Assembly: GCA_963663215.1 (NCBI GenBank)
Contig: OY760140.1
Coordinates: forward strand, 2,117,165-2,181,164
Direction of reading: 5' to 3'
DNA: 64,000 nucleotides
Source of the DNA: BJGV01 sp003230615
Lineage (GTDB): Bacteria > Pseudomonadota > Gammaproteobacteria > Burkholderiales > Nitrosomonadaceae
This document shows positions 9,956-20,827 of this stretch, piece after piece. The notes under the pieces were generated by a model. That model was not told the DNA's origin and did not search any database. It saw only the letters and a list, made by a program, of their open reading frames with translations. Positions within the stretch are counted from its first letter, which is position 1. Each line of letters begins with the position of its first letter. Made by a program: the position numbers and the translations under genes.

Positions 9956-11360
9956 TCATCTTCCTCCCTTGCCCGATATAACAACTTCAATTGTATCTAT
10001 AATAATGATGATATCGAGGAACAGACTATGGTTCTTCACATAGTACAGATCGTACTGAAGTTTCTCGATAGCATCTTTCACAGAGGCACCGTATCTGTAG
10101 CGTACTTGGGCCCATCCGGTTATTCCTGGTTTGATACTATGTCTTGCGTTGTAATAGGGAATTTCGGCACAGAGATGTTCCACAAAATAGGGTCTCTCAG
10201 GGCGAGGGCCGACAAAACTCATTTCTCCTTTTAATACATTTAATATTTGTGGAAGCTCGTCAATTCTCAATTTTATGATAATATTGCCCACTCTGGTTAT
10301 TCGAGGGTCATTTGTTACTGCCCATTGTGGTTTCCCCCCCTTCTGCATCATCCTTCATACTCCGAAACTTGATGACCATAAATGTTTCCCCTCCTCTACC
10401 TACCCTTTCCTGCCGATAAAATATAGGGGGACCAGTTTCTATAAGGATACAAAGAGCAGCAACTAGCATGATAGGTAGTGTGATTGTCAGGAGAATTACA
10501 CTTGCAGCTAGATCAAAGGAGCGCTTAATTACTGATCTTAGCGAACTTTGATCAAACCCATCACCAAAAACCAACCAACTCGGGTAGAGGGAGCTTACCC
10601 GGAGCTGACCTTTCTCACGTTCAAAGAAATCTGCTTCATCAGTCACCTTAATTCCATGAAGTTTGCATTCCAGTAACTCCTGTATGGGGAAATTATTGTT
10701 TCGTCTATTCTGAATTGCGACAATAATCTCGTTTGCGTTGAATCGTTTGGCTAGAGATATCAGAGACTCCGACTCCATCTTCGGCTGTATTTTTGAGGGT
10801 GCAACACGCTGTTCTTCACCAAGTAACGGGATAAAACAAACTATCTTCAGCAGCTCCTTTTGATCAGGGTTAATTTTAAGCAGATCTACGCATTCCTGGG
10901 CTTTTGCACCTGTACCCAGTACTACGGCCCGAGTTCCCAAAATTTCTAGATTAAGCCACCTGAGAAGGGCGCAGCGCGTAACAAGGATCCCAGGTAGTGT
11001 AAGAAACATTACTATTCCCAATATGCCACGACCAAAATACAGATCGGGAAGTAAATAAAAAACTAAGGTCATAAGGCCGAAACCCAGTATCAAGGAGGGC
11101 ATGAGGCGAATTAAGATGGCCTCGATATTTGGCCTGGTTTCCAGTTGGTACATTCCGATTGAAGCCATGCTCAGTACCATGATAAGAGTAAAGGTGCTGG
11201 CATCTGGCAAAAAGCGTGAGAAAGTTTCATATGAAACTGAAGTTTCATATGGAAAACGAAGAAATGTCCCTACATAAAACATGGCCATCAGAACGAGTAC
11301 TTCCGTGGCGATGAGCAGGATCAGAGTGCTAGAGATGTAGTGATTATAAATACGAAGCAT
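9956..11360 (-). pseudogene. Polyprenyl glycosylphosphotransferase (XrtA-associated), frameshifted
   Basis: The gene is a WbaP/EpsB-type initiating sugar transferase (TIGR03013-like). The first part (10308-11360) has N-terminal membrane segments, a Rossmann-like middle (AVVLGTGAKAQE) and the start of the catalytic domain (FYRQERVGRGGETFMVIKFRSMKDDAE). The second part (9956-10351) continues it in another frame with KPQWAVTNDPRITRVG and GPRPERPYF. The frame is lost in a G7 run (10334-10340 as C7 on the plus strand); six or nine G would restore one continuous protein of about 467 residues. In frame the product ends within the catalytic domain and should be dead. Phase variation at the homopolymer or a read error are alternatives. 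Confidence 0.85.
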
Positions 11361-12025
11361 TACTAGCCTTTCTAATAGCTACAGGCGAAAAGGTATTTAA
11401 CATATCTTGTTCCTTTTTATTTTTGCCTTCGAACACCGAATACAATCTTCAGGTCCCATACCACACGTAAATACATATCAGCTCTGCTAACTTGAGAGTC
11501 ATCAACCTAAGATATATATCACGACCAAAATATATTCTCTGTTAAGAATTCACTCTTTCCACGAAACGGATATTCACTATTCGTTACCAATAAAAAGCAG
11601 TAATTTCAATACTATATATACTATTACGGCATTTTTTAGTGTAAAAACTCAAAATTTTGCAATAATCCTTTTTGCCCCCCATTTGGCGTCGAGAATATAC
11701 AATGGTAAACCAGTGCTAAAAGCACAAGTTTCTATATGTTGTTGGAAAATTGAGATTGAAGGCGTATGTAAAAAGAAGCTTACGGGCAGCTGCATAATTA
11801 ATCAGGTTTATATCCTGGATATGTTGCGAGCTTCTTGGATTTCTTGGAAAAGATATATTCCTATATATCAGGGAAGGAAAAAGAATTGGAATTAATTCTT
11901 GCTCGGCTGATTAAGATTAATTCAATTCATAGTTTATAAATAGCAAGTAAATATTGTTACTTTGTGGGCCTGGTTCTCTCGGTCTGAAAGTTTTATATTG
12001 CTAAGGGTACGGTAGAATTAAGACG
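11361..12025. other. 665-bp AT-rich non-coding gap
   Basis: No convincing coding sequence is seen on either strand. A 70-codon plus-strand reading frame (11683-11895) has neither recognisable similarity nor a ribosome site and is treated as chance. The gap precedes the sugar-transferase/prsK/prsR unit and follows the acetyltransferase gene, so it should contain the promoter for the former. I could not pick a strong -10/-35 or sigma-54 pair. Confidence 0.5.
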
Positions 12026-12967
12026 TTAGATTCCAAACCGCATCATTTTTTTTATTTTCGATTTAAGCCCTAGCTGTTCCAGCCTATCACCAGTTGACTT
12101 GCTGATATAATCCATAACTATCTGACTATACAGCAAGAATTTATTGCGCAGGTTGTTACGTAAGAAAAAAACATTCGCGCAGTAGATACTGTGAGTGGCA
12201 AATAGTTTTTTATGCTCTGACTGCCCTTCAGTAAAGTCAAAAAAACGGAAACAACGCTCCTCGAATAAGTGCTCCAAGGCAAACCACTGCAGAATCGTGC
12301 CTACCGAAAAGTTCATGTAGCTAGGATCATATCCAAGAAAGGCATAGGATAGTACGCCATTATTAACTGGGCAATAGAGATATGAGATGGGTTGTGTCTG
12401 GTTAAAAAGAATGAATCCTCGTACATGTCCCTGCTGGGCAAGCTGTTCCATTTCATGAAGAAATTCATCCGATTCGGGCAGGCCTGCATCAAGCAGTTTT
12501 TCCTGGTAGGTTATTTTCGAAACAGTTCTGGCGCATTCAAAGAATTCAGACATTTCCTCAACTGACTTGTATATTTTCCACGAGATACTACCGTCACAAT
12601 ATTCTGTATATTTTTTGATTTTACGCTTGAGAGTTGATCGTGTCTTGGAGGAGAACTTATTTCTGTATTCTGCAAATGATTGCTGCATATCTATATAATA
12701 GCGTAAGTACTGGGACGATATATAGGAGATGTAATCTTGCTGCTTTTGAAGTACTGGTTGCTCATCGACGATGCGCATAGATCGCACCAAGAAGCCTTGG
12801 CTATTGCTATGAAGAGAGTCGGATGGCGGTGTCGGCTTAATTATCGGGGGGGTGTCATCATCGAGTCCTACTTCTCGTACTTGCAACCATAGTTTATACG
12901 TAAGCAATGTCATATCACCAAGCTTTAATTTAAGGGGTACCTGGTGATAATGCCAGTTTGTATTCAA
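12026..12967 (-). CDS. GNAT-like acetyltransferase (FemAB/BcsL-like family), EPS locus
   Basis: The 313-residue cytoplasmic protein has the tail half of an Acetyltransf_6/FemAB-type GNAT fold. SYLYCPVNNGVLSYAFLGYDPSYM (in parts, about residues 200-225), VGTILQWFALEHLFE and FRFFDFTEGQSEHKKLFAT resemble the substrate- and CoA-binding end of the BcsL/CelD-like acyltransferases in polysaccharide loci. A basic stretch (SSKTRSTLKRKIKK, about residue 105) is also typical. It overlaps the upstream deacetylase by 4 bp, which suggests the pair acts together to deacetylate and re-acylate sugars. Donor and acceptor are unknown. The gene is intact. Confidence 0.65.
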   Translation of the reverse strand: MNTNWHYHQVPLKLKLGDMTLLTYKLWLQVREVGLDDDTPPIIKPTPPSDSLHSNSQGFLVRSMRIVDEQPVLQKQQDYISYISSQYLRYYIDMQQSFAEYRNKFSSKTRSTLKRKIKKYTEYCDGSISWKIYKSVEEMSEFFECARTVSKITYQEKLLDAGLPESDEFLHEMEQLAQQGHVRGFILFNQTQPISYLYCPVNNGVLSYAFLGYDPSYMNFSVGTILQWFALEHLFEERCFRFFDFTEGQSEHKKLFATHSIYCANVFFLRNNLRNKFLLYSQIVMDYISKSTGDRLEQLGLKSKIKKMMRFGI

Positions 12968-13926
12968 CGATATTTCCTCCGTATACCTTGTTCTAGCATT
13001 CTAAGTCCTGTTTTCCAAATCGGTGAAGTAAGCGGGTTGGGCTGCGAAAAAATCGGTGGGGGGGTCAACCCATGGAAACCTCGTACACGAAAGCAATCCC
13101 GATGGCGATCTAGAAATAAGCAGAGTTTGTTAAAGCGATCCACTACAATATCATCTGGTCTGTCCATTACATGATTCAGGAGCTCGAAACCGTGAAAAAG
13201 GATTACAAACGCATTACGCTTCAACTCCAGCGCTTGCCATAGTAGGCCTTCCATCTCCTGATAGGAACAAGCGGTTATCTGTGCGTGACGTAATGAGCGG
13301 GTTCCATCTTGAAAAACAGTCATGGGATATTCGTATACTTCCTCGTACTTAAATGGTTCTACAAGCAAAGTTCCTGGACTGATTCCGCTATCTGGTCCAT
13401 AAATACTAGCGTTATAGCTGCTGTCGAAAGCGATATGATTTGTAGAGAGTGCTCGAAGCGTTTTACTATTAAAGCCAAAGTTTCCAGCGCGAAAGGCGTT
13501 TACACTTTTTCCACCAGCTAATTCAATCAACTTTGCACCTTCTCGGATTAGGATCGTTTGTTCTTCTAAAGAAAAATAGCGCAGGTGTTGTTTTTTACCA
13601 GTAATGTTGTCGAGTAGGGGTTTTTTAGATTCGTCAATCCATTCGGTATGTAGATGAAGCTGTATTTCATGATCTTTTTCTCGAATTAGACTAAGAATTT
13701 CAGTTAATGAATTCAGCCCAAATCGGGTTGAAAAGAGCGGTTCAACAAAGAATATTCCGGTTAGACCATGTTCCTGCAATTTACACAATTGATACGGCAA
13801 ACCATAGTTACCTCTAGACGTAGGACCATAGATATATTGTTTAAATGCATTCGGGAATTTGGTGTCCAAGTCATTCCAACCATCACACCACACCTCTACA
13901 TCAACAGTAAGGAATACATCTAGCAT
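12964..13926 (-). CDS. Polysaccharide deacetylase-like protein (NodB fold)
   Basis: The 320-residue protein begins MLDVFLTVDVEVW, whose TVDVE matches the metal-binding Asp motif of divergent NodB-type carbohydrate esterases. HLHTEW (about residue 112) provides the His pair, and FRAGNFGF (about 165) and LFHGFELL (about 265) are the later family motifs. It would remove N-acetyl groups from a lipid-linked or polymerised sugar. There is no signal peptide, as in other cytoplasmic XrtA-locus deacetylases. Its stop overlaps the start of the acetyltransferase gene by 4 bp. A G7 run near 13057 is in frame. The gene is intact. Confidence 0.75.
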   Translation of the reverse strand: MLDVFLTVDVEVWCDGWNDLDTKFPNAFKQYIYGPTSRGNYGLPYQLCKLQEHGLTGIFFVEPLFSTRFGLNSLTEILSLIREKDHEIQLHLHTEWIDESKKPLLDNITGKKQHLRYFSLEEQTILIREGAKLIELAGGKSVNAFRAGNFGFNSKTLRALSTNHIAFDSSYNASIYGPDSGISPGTLLVEPFKYEEVYEYPMTVFQDGTRSLRHAQITACSYQEMEGLLWQALELKRNAFVILFHGFELLNHVMDRPDDIVVDRFNKLCLFLDRHRDCFRVRGFHGLTPPPIFSQPNPLTSPIWKTGLRMLEQGIRRKYR

Positions 13927-14139
13927 TTGATCACCTTAAAGATATTAACTGCTATTTAACGTAAGGCCATTAACAGTCTGGACAAACGATTAGATTACCT
14001 CAGAGTTCAGAAATCAACGAAGCTATCTTCCGGCAATCCTTCCATTGCTAGCCATTTCAGCTGTACGATCTTTATTTGCTGGTTTGCAGACACGCATAGT
14101 TTATACCATCTCCAGATTTTTCTTGAGTGGACGTAGCAG

Positions 14140-16035
14140 CTATGAGTGGAGCACATTGCGTATAAACGATTCGAACATCATTAATGTCCACAAAGGAGCA
14201 CTATAGTCACGCCTTCCAGACTGATGTTGGTCAAGCATCTCTCTAAGGAAGGCTTGATTGAAGATTCCCGTTTCAGCTAATGTCGGACTCAATAAAGCCT
14301 CACGTACTCTCAGGCATAATGGTCCGCGAAACCAACTTGCCAGTGGCACTGAAAATCCCATTTTATCTCGATAAAGGATGTCATCAGGGAGATAACCTTC
14401 CAGGGCTTTTTTAAAGATATATTTTCCCTCATGGCCCTGTAGTTTTAGGGATGGTTGAATTCCAGATATCCATTCAACTAACTTGTGATCGAGCAACGGC
14501 ACACGTACCTCTAAAGAATGCGCCATACTAGCTCGATCAACCTTGGTAAGTATATCGCCGACAAGGTAGGTCTTCATGTCCAAGTATTGCACTTGGGACA
14601 GAGGGTCTTGAGTAGGACATTTACTAGCGTGGGTGCGTAAGACCTCTACTGCTTGGTATTCTTGCAGGCTACGTTTAAAGGAACTATTGAATAGGCGTTG
14701 GCGCATTTTGTCTCCCATGATAGAAACGCTATGAAAATAGCCTTCCACTGAATCACGAGCAAGCGATTCAAAGGTTGATTTTGCGCGCAAGAACTTAGGA
14801 GCCCAGTCAGCCTTTGGGTAGAGGTTTCCTAATAGTCCGAATAGAGGTTTTCGGAGTCCCGGGGTTAGCATGGACCTCATACGTTCTTCGTATAGGTGCC
14901 AGCGATAGCGGCGGTAACCTGCTAGGTTCTCGTCGCCACCATCTCCAGATAATGCAACGGTTACACGCTTTCTTGCGAGTTCACACACCCGATAGGTAGG
15001 CATGGCTGAACTGTCTGCGAATGGTTCGTCGTAAAGAGAGGCTAGCTTGTCAATAAGGTCGAAATCATCTTGATCTACCTGCTCTACATGGTGCTGAGTA
15101 TGATAGCGATCAGCCACTTTTTGCGCGTGTTGTGACTCGTTGAAAGCAGGGTCACCAAAGGAGATGGAACATGTATTAACAGAATCCTTCATGAGACCAG
15201 CCATCATTGCTACCACTGCGCTAGAATCAACCCCACCTGATAGAAAAGCACCCAAGGGTACTTCGGCCTTAAGGCGGATCTTAACAGCTTCTCGCAGACG
15301 AATAATCAATTCTTCTTGTGCTTCTTGCGTGCTGATGGGGCAGTTAGGGGAGAATGGTACGTCCCAATACTGACGTGGCTGTGCAAAGCTTTGACCACTG
15401 TGAAGTGTCAGGCTATGACCGGGTGAGAGTTTGAATGCTTGTTTAAATATCGTTTTTGGTTCAGGTACATAGCCAAAAGAAAAGTATTCTTCGATGGCAA
15501 GGGGATTCATTTCACGTGAAAAAGCAGAATGAGCAAGCAGACCTTTAAGTTCAGAAGCAAAAATAAATGTGCCGTCTTCAAGGGATGCATAGTAAAGAGG
15601 CTTGATTCCAAGACGGTCACGGGCTAAAAATAAGGTTTCTCGGTTACGATCCCACAAACCAAAGGCAAACATGCCACGAAAATGATCCACGCAACCCTCT
15701 TCCCATTCTTCCCAGGCATGCACAATGACCTCGGTATCGGAATGCGTGCGGAAGCTATGACCAAGTTTGGTAAGGTCTTCTGCAAGTTCCTAAAAATTAT
15801 AGATCTCACCGTTAAAAACCACGACTACGCTGCCATCTTCGTTGAAAAGTGGTTGTTGTCCGTCAGAGACATCGATAATAGAAAGACGGCGATGACCAAG
15901 ACCTAAGCCAGGCTCGGTATACAACTCTCCTTCAACTGGCCCACGGTGGAACAAAGTTTGATTCATACGCCCGAGCAGTTTCCTGTCAATTTCACTTTTT
16001 CCACGAGTATCAAACAAACCGACGATTCCACACAT
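14140..16035 (-). pseudogene. asnB: XrtA-associated amidotransferase (AsnB family), in-frame TAG
   Basis: This is a class II amidotransferase of the TIGR03108 type, 631 codons including the stop. It starts MCGIVGLFD with the catalytic Cys2, has FNGEIYNF (about residue 78), the PP-loop GAFLSGGVDSS (about 265) and LSGDGGDENLAGY. A TAG at 15790-15792 interrupts the frame directly after FNGEIYNF. Relatives carry Gln there (NFQEL), so a CAG to TAG change is the simplest cause. The frame is otherwise open to a full-length end. The second half (14140-15723) could still be translated from an internal Met but would lack the glutaminase domain. It follows the sugar transferase gene at 17255 as in typical XrtA loci. 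Confidence 0.9.
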
Positions 16036-16082
16036 ACTTATTTCCTCATTTAGCTGGTAATTTTTGAGCGCAAGACCTTGTC

Positions 16083-17255
16083 TTAGACCTCGAGATAGCC
16101 ATTGGTCATTGCTTCCATGCTGAATCTAGACTCAATTTGTTTCCGGGCTGCTTTACCGTGACTATCAAGCAGCTCAGGGCTTCTATAATATACAGATATC
16201 GCCTCTGCCATCGTTTCAAGTGCGCCCGGGGGAACAAGTTTTCCCGTACATCCTTCTTTCACTAGTTCTATATTACCTCCGACTTTGGTCGCCACTACAG
16301 GTAGGCCGCTGGACATTGCCTCCAAAATAGTATTAGAGATTCCTTCTCCAAGAGAGGGAAGCACAAATAGATCCATAGCTCGCATTAATTCAGGAATGTC
16401 GGCACGTTCTCCAGGAAGCCAGGCAAGGGTTTCAGCTCCTGCTTCACGCAACATTTCAATGCACTCACTTCGCGAGTCTCCTTCTCCGACGATCAGAAGT
16501 CGTAAACGGTTACGGAGAGCGGGCTCTTTTTTCAGCAGTATCAGAAAAACCTGAACCAAGCTTGTATAGTCTTTCACGGCCGCCATTCTTCCAACGCTAC
16601 CTATGACAAAAGCTTTTTCCGTAAAGAATCCTTGTGGCCCAATATGACTAGCAAGTTTTCCTCTACGTGGGCGAAAGCAAAGACTATCAACGCCGTTATA
16701 GATCTGGTTAATACGATTTGGAGTTGCGCCTATTGTGTTGATCAACCAGTATTCAAGATCCTTGCTAACAGCAATGAAGTGACCAATGACAGGACGAATT
16801 GTTTTGCGTAATAGGTTGTATTTTCGGTTCTTCCCATGCAGATCAAGTATGTCTCGACCATGTTCTCCATGTATTCGTGCCCGAATCCGTGCTGCAATAG
16901 CAATTACTTGCCCCTCAATAGTTGCGAGGTTCCGAGTGTGCACTATATCCGGTTTAAGCTGCCTCAGCGTCTTGAAAAGGTTTACGTAAAGACTGATATC
17001 TCGTCCTTCGCGCTTATCTAATGCCATAATTTTTACATTTTCTCTGGTTATACGTTTACTAAAATCAGAATAACCTTTTAGACATACGATGGCATGCCGG
17101 TAGCGTTCTGGGGGGATATGATTGATTAAATTGACCAGGCCATTCTCTAAACCGCCAACACCTAGATGATGGATCACATGAGCAATGAGAGGAGGTTGTT
17201 TAATACTTTCCGAGGATCTTATCGGATTTTGTATACGGTTATCGACTCCTTGCAT
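16083..17255 (-). CDS. XrtA-associated sugar transferase 2 (GT4), slightly truncated
   Basis: This is a 390-residue GT-B glycosyltransferase of the TIGR03088 type. The N-terminus has the nucleotide-sugar fold segment HVIHHLGVGGLENGLVNL. The C-terminal domain has GSVGRMAAVKDY (about residue 225), LLIVGEGDSR and the GT4 E-x7-E signature in PSLGEGISNTILEAMSSGLPVVAT (in parts, about 310-330). The frame ends NGYLEV at a TAA (16083-16085). The same frame then reads DKVLRSKITS before a second TAA at 16050-16052. Since relatives continue with Tyr-Asp after this point, a Tyr codon probably became TAA, removing about ten residues. The product may still work. It sits where TIGR03088 genes do, beside the exosortase site. 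Confidence 0.8.
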   Translation of the reverse strand: MQGVDNRIQNPIRSSESIKQPPLIAHVIHHLGVGGLENGLVNLINHIPPERYRHAIVCLKGYSDFSKRITRENVKIMALDKREGRDISLYVNLFKTLRQLKPDIVHTRNLATIEGQVIAIAARIRARIHGEHGRDILDLHGKNRKYNLLRKTIRPVIGHFIAVSKDLEYWLINTIGATPNRINQIYNGVDSLCFRPRRGKLASHIGPQGFFTEKAFVIGSVGRMAAVKDYTSLVQVFLILLKKEPALRNRLRLLIVGEGDSRSECIEMLREAGAETLAWLPGERADIPELMRAMDLFVLPSLGEGISNTILEAMSSGLPVVATKVGGNIELVKEGCTGKLVPPGALETMAEAISVYYRSPELLDSHGKAARKQIESRFSMEAMTNGYLEV

Positions 17256-17282
17256 CGTGGAGCCTCTTTATTGTTATTGGCA

Positions 17283-17456
17283 TCATATCTCTAGAAAACC
17301 TTGGAGCACTTGGAACAGCTTCATCTGATTTTGTTTTGTAAGGAGCAGAGATGATGAGTCCCTCCCATCGTCATTACCACCTAAGAGTTTAATTTTGGTT
17401 AGAGTGAGTTGAGTAGTTTTTATCAAGTTTCTATCATCCAAGGTTACGGCAAGCAT
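17283..17456 (-). pseudogene. Possible tail remnant of exosortase A/EpsI gene
   Basis: In XrtA loci the exosortase gene lies between the two signature sugar transferases. Here the gap is only about 230 bp. One minus-strand frame reads 57 codons ending in KIKLLGGNDDGRDSS, LLLTK and LFQVLQGFLEI before TGA. Its order (LLGG-x-DDG, hydrophobic strand, short helix ending FL) resembles the end of EpsI-like domains fused to or following XrtA. There is no exosortase core anywhere in the window. I see the reading frame and the context; the homology is inferred by eye and could be chance. Confidence 0.35.
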
Positions 17457-17486
17457 ATTTATAGATTCCCTGTAAAGTCTGCATAA

Positions 17487-18758
17487 TCATGCCACTTTGT
17501 TTCCTGATGAAATAAATTGATTCTGCAAATTATCCAGGCAGTTCTTATCTGTATTATTTGTCTGTTCCTGTAGAAATAATGTATCGAGCCGATCTAGGAT
17601 CTTTTCCCAGTCGTAATCTTCCAGAATACGGGTTCTTGCAGCATGACCCATCGTCACATTTGGTCCGCCTTTGATCTGAGCAATGACACGATCGGCAAAA
17701 TCTTGTTCGTCGTTTTCCACGAATAGTTCTTGACCGTGAACAGCACATATACCCTCTGCTGCTTGGGGGGATACGATTACGGTTTTCTCCATGGCCATCG
17801 CTTCCAGTACTTTGTTTTGTATCCCACGGGCGATGCGTAGTGGCACCACTACTAAGGACGCATGGGCAATGTAAGGTCTGATGTCTTTAACTGAACCAGT
17901 TACAGTAATGCCGGGTGAGGCGGCTAGTGCCATAACCCTAGCAGTCGGACGGCTACCGACAATATAAAATTCAACTGAAGGAAGTTGGGCGCTAATTGAG
18001 GGAAAGATGTTGTGGGAAAACCACTCCACGGAATTGACGTTGGCCCAGTAATTCATGGCTCCAGTGAAGACCAATGTATTTATGTTACTTAAGTAAGGGT
18101 TGGAGTAGACATTTCTCGGCGAAAAATAGTCTGCATCAACACCGTTGTTGAAGTAAGTGATACTTGCTGCCGTCTCAGGAGCAAGCTGCTTGAAAAAATT
18201 AGCCTCTGTCTCAGAAACAAAGGTTGCGATGTCAAAGTCTTTAGCTATTTTTCTTTCATAATCCAGTAGCAGCTTGGATTCACGCTGGTAGAGCCAGTTT
18301 AGTGGCCAGGGTCTTGTTTTTGAGTATTGTCTCCATTTATCTGAGTCAACGTCTACAAAGTCAATTACACGATGGGTTGAGCAGGATATATCTACATACT
18401 GTGCCATAGCCTAGGAAAACACCAGAATATTTTTGATGGGTTGTCTTTCCAGTAAATTGTTTACCCATACTTGCAAATCTATATCCCTGTAATAAGGTAA
18501 AGTTAGAGGGTGGTTGGTGAGCATACTTGAAAGACTACGCATGCGGGCAACTAGTGGGTGGAGCTTGACGAAGCAGGTTTCACTACAGAGTTCCTTGACT
18601 TTTTCAACGTACTCCCAGTCTTTATCGTCATCAATGAATGTACCTAGATGAATGCGATGGTTCCGGCTCAGGTGCTTGAGTAAGTGGTAGGAACGTATCT
18701 TATCCCCTTTGTTTGGTGGATACGTAATTCGGTGGACGAGATATAGAAGCTCTTGCAT
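17487..18758 (-). pseudogene. XrtA-associated sugar transferase 1 (TIGR03087-like), in-frame TAG
   Basis: The first part (18411-18758) starts MQELLYLVHRITYPPNKGDKIR (in parts) and reads to NILVFS. A TAG at 18411-18413 follows, then the same frame continues AMAQYVDISC through ANFFKQLAPE, FTGAMNYWANVNSVEWF and the GT4-like ARGIQNKVLEAMAMEKTV to a TGA at 17487. Joined, the protein is about 423 residues, normal for the family, so one codon (probably Ser, TCG to TAG) explains the break. The second half begins with Met-Ala but lacks most of the N-terminal Rossmann domain. It directly follows femAB (5-bp gap), the usual XrtA order. Confidence 0.9.
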
Positions 18759-18762
18759 TAAT

Positions 18763-19844
18763 CTAACCCAGGTTTCTTACGATGTGCGGGCCAATGAGAT
18801 TAGCTAAGGTCAGAGGTAGTTTTTGCCAAGCTTTGATGAAGATCTGATATTTTGGATTAAGCGGATTATGATCGGGTATCGCTTTAGCTTGGTGGAGCTG
18901 ATATTCGTAATAGAGTTGCTGCGGTTCGAATCCCCAGTTCTTTTTGAAATCGAAAGATCCAGTGTCGCGTTTACTGCGGCCAAAGTCGAAGATTTTATAC
19001 CCCCTTTCGCAGGCACGCCGCATCAGTTCCCAGTACATGAAATCGTTACTCGCTAAATTCCGTGCCTCACTGGTACCCCTCCATAATAGGGTAAGACCTC
19101 GTCGCGAAAATAAAAGCTCATTACACTGCTGATGGTACGTTCGTCCTTAGTAATAGTTAGAATCTCACAATCTTCAGGAAAAGTTTTCTTGAGAAGACGA
19201 AAGTATTTTTTCGGGAATACCGGTGTGCCAAGACGGTGTAGACTTACAGAGTAGGCCGTAAAAAAGCGCTAGGTGTTCTGATCAATGACGCTTTGTAGTC
19301 CGGCTTTTATTCCCTTGCGTACCATCGCGCGTTGTTTGCGAGGGATGGCTTGCATGTTCTGCTCTACTTCCGGATATATTTCTTTGCGAAAGGTTACGTA
19401 GAGATCTTTGGTAGGCCACCGTGGATGTTGTACTATTAGATTTCGGTATTCAAGATGGTCAATTTTTAGCTGTGAAGCTAGCGCCTGACCAGCGTGATCA
19501 AGTGCTTCTCTGGCTGGTTCGGAAGTTGCAGCGATGCCCCCGTAGACACAGAATGGTAAGGAGCTCAATGAGCGTCCAAAAAGATAGCTGTTGATTTCTG
19601 CTAGGGGTAATATACCTTGAATTTGTCCTTTCAATTCGACGTAAAGGAAATAAGTTTTGTGCCCCAATGCTTGATTAATAACTGTTTGCCAACCGGCACG
19701 GTGGAAGAAGGTGGCTTCCGGGCAGGCTAATACGAATTCATCCCATTTTGCTACATCATTTGGTCGCAGTCGATGGACAGACAGTTCAGTGGCCTTTGAA
19801 GAATGTATGATGCGATCCTGGAAAGCATCGGTGGTGGAGCTCAT
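18763..19844 (-). pseudogene. XrtA-associated FemAB-family acyltransferase, TAG plus frameshift
   Basis: The reading frame from 19844 (RLRPNDVAKWDEFVLACPEATFFHRAGWQ in parts) follows the TIGR03019 FemAB pattern to DQNT. It then meets TAG (19269-19271), after which the same frame continues RFFTAYSVSLHRLGTPVFPKKYF and EDCEILTITKDE. Near 19076-19079 a G4 run loses the frame after LPYYGG; the remaining frame (ending 18763) gives TSEARNLASNDFMYWELM and FDFGRSKRDTGSF, the conserved end of the family. One missing G would explain it. At least two independent lesions make function very unlikely. FemAB proteins join amino acids or acyl groups to cell-surface precursors. Confidence 0.92.
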
Positions 19845-19849
19845 GTGCC

Positions 19850-20692
19850 TTATTCCAGAAAGATCCGATCCATGCGGTCCCAGCGGAAGTCTCGGGTCAG
19901 AGCCTTGATCCGCCCCTCCATACGATTAAGATTGAGATAGTGGCGAAATCGTGTTTTGGCATTGATACCTTGCTGACGAGGTTGCTCATAGTCTATTTCC
20001 CAAGGATGAAAATAGAAGATTGCGGAACGGTGTTCGAGACGATTTAGCCTCTGTAGAAGCCAGTGTGAAAACGCATACGGCCAAAGTCGGAAATAGCCAC
20101 CGCCTCCAGCAGGGATATTCCGCTTAAATAGGCGCACTGTAGTGATGGGAAGTTCCAGTAGCCCACCATCGCCTTTTGGGTAAAAGGCGAAGCGGGGGGC
20201 ATTCGGCATGCCATAATGATCATGATGGATGGGATAGATGCTGGAACTGTAGCGGTATCCAGCTTCTTCGAGCAAATCCAACGCCCAGAGGTTATTGCTA
20301 TTTATGGAAAAACTTGGTGCACGGTAACCAAGTATCTTTTGGCCACTAATATCTTCAAGAAGGGCTTTACTGCGGACAATGTCATCAAGAAATTCTTGTG
20401 GCTCCTGATCAGAAACCCGTAGATGAGCCCATCCATGACTGGCGAGTTCATGACCATTTGATACGATACGCTTTACCATGGCTGGATAACGCTCGGCGAT
20501 CCAACCCAGAGTGAAAAAAGTAGCTTTGGCTTGTTTTTCGTCAAGTAGGGCAAGGATGCGGTCGATGTTCCCTTCAACACGACATGATATAGATTCCCAG
20601 GATTCCCTTGGAATGTGTGCAGCGAAGGCGGAGACCTGAAAGTAATCCTCTACGTCGACGGTCATTGCGTTGCGTATAGGTGTCAAGCCCAT
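19850..20692 (-). CDS. XrtA-associated polysaccharide deacetylase
   Basis: This is a 280-residue NodB-type deacetylase (TIGR03006 pattern). The metal/catalytic motif TVDVEDYFQV starts at about residue 10, ATFFTLGWIAERYP at about 57, HELASHGWAH (His pair) at about 82, GYRAPSFSI at about 122, and YFHPWEID at about 233. It has no signal peptide, as usual for this cytoplasmic family. It lies 5 bp before femAB and 135 bp after the ATPase gene, the standard order. It is one of the few fully intact members of the core XrtA set here. The substrate is probably an N-acetylated sugar of the exopolysaccharide. Confidence 0.88.
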   Translation of the reverse strand: MGLTPIRNAMTVDVEDYFQVSAFAAHIPRESWESISCRVEGNIDRILALLDEKQAKATFFTLGWIAERYPAMVKRIVSNGHELASHGWAHLRVSDQEPQEFLDDIVRSKALLEDISGQKILGYRAPSFSINSNNLWALDLLEEAGYRYSSSIYPIHHDHYGMPNAPRFAFYPKGDGGLLELPITTVRLFKRNIPAGGGGYFRLWPYAFSHWLLQRLNRLEHRSAIFYFHPWEIDYEQPRQQGINAKTRFRHYLNLNRMEGRIKALTRDFRWDRMDRIFLE

Positions 20693-20827
20693 CTATTATT
20701 CTCTATTTGGTGTAAACATGATCATCGGCTTTGTTGGCGATTTCTTTAATCATGAAAATGTCTCTGTTCTACCATTGCAAAGCCTGAACATGCATATACA
20801 GCGCAGATAATGTTACCCAAGTTCTGA

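Noticed and set aside
11683..11895. 70-codon plus-strand frame in the gap before the sugar transferase
   Set aside because: It has no ribosome site, no recognisable motif and AT-rich composition like the surrounding gap.
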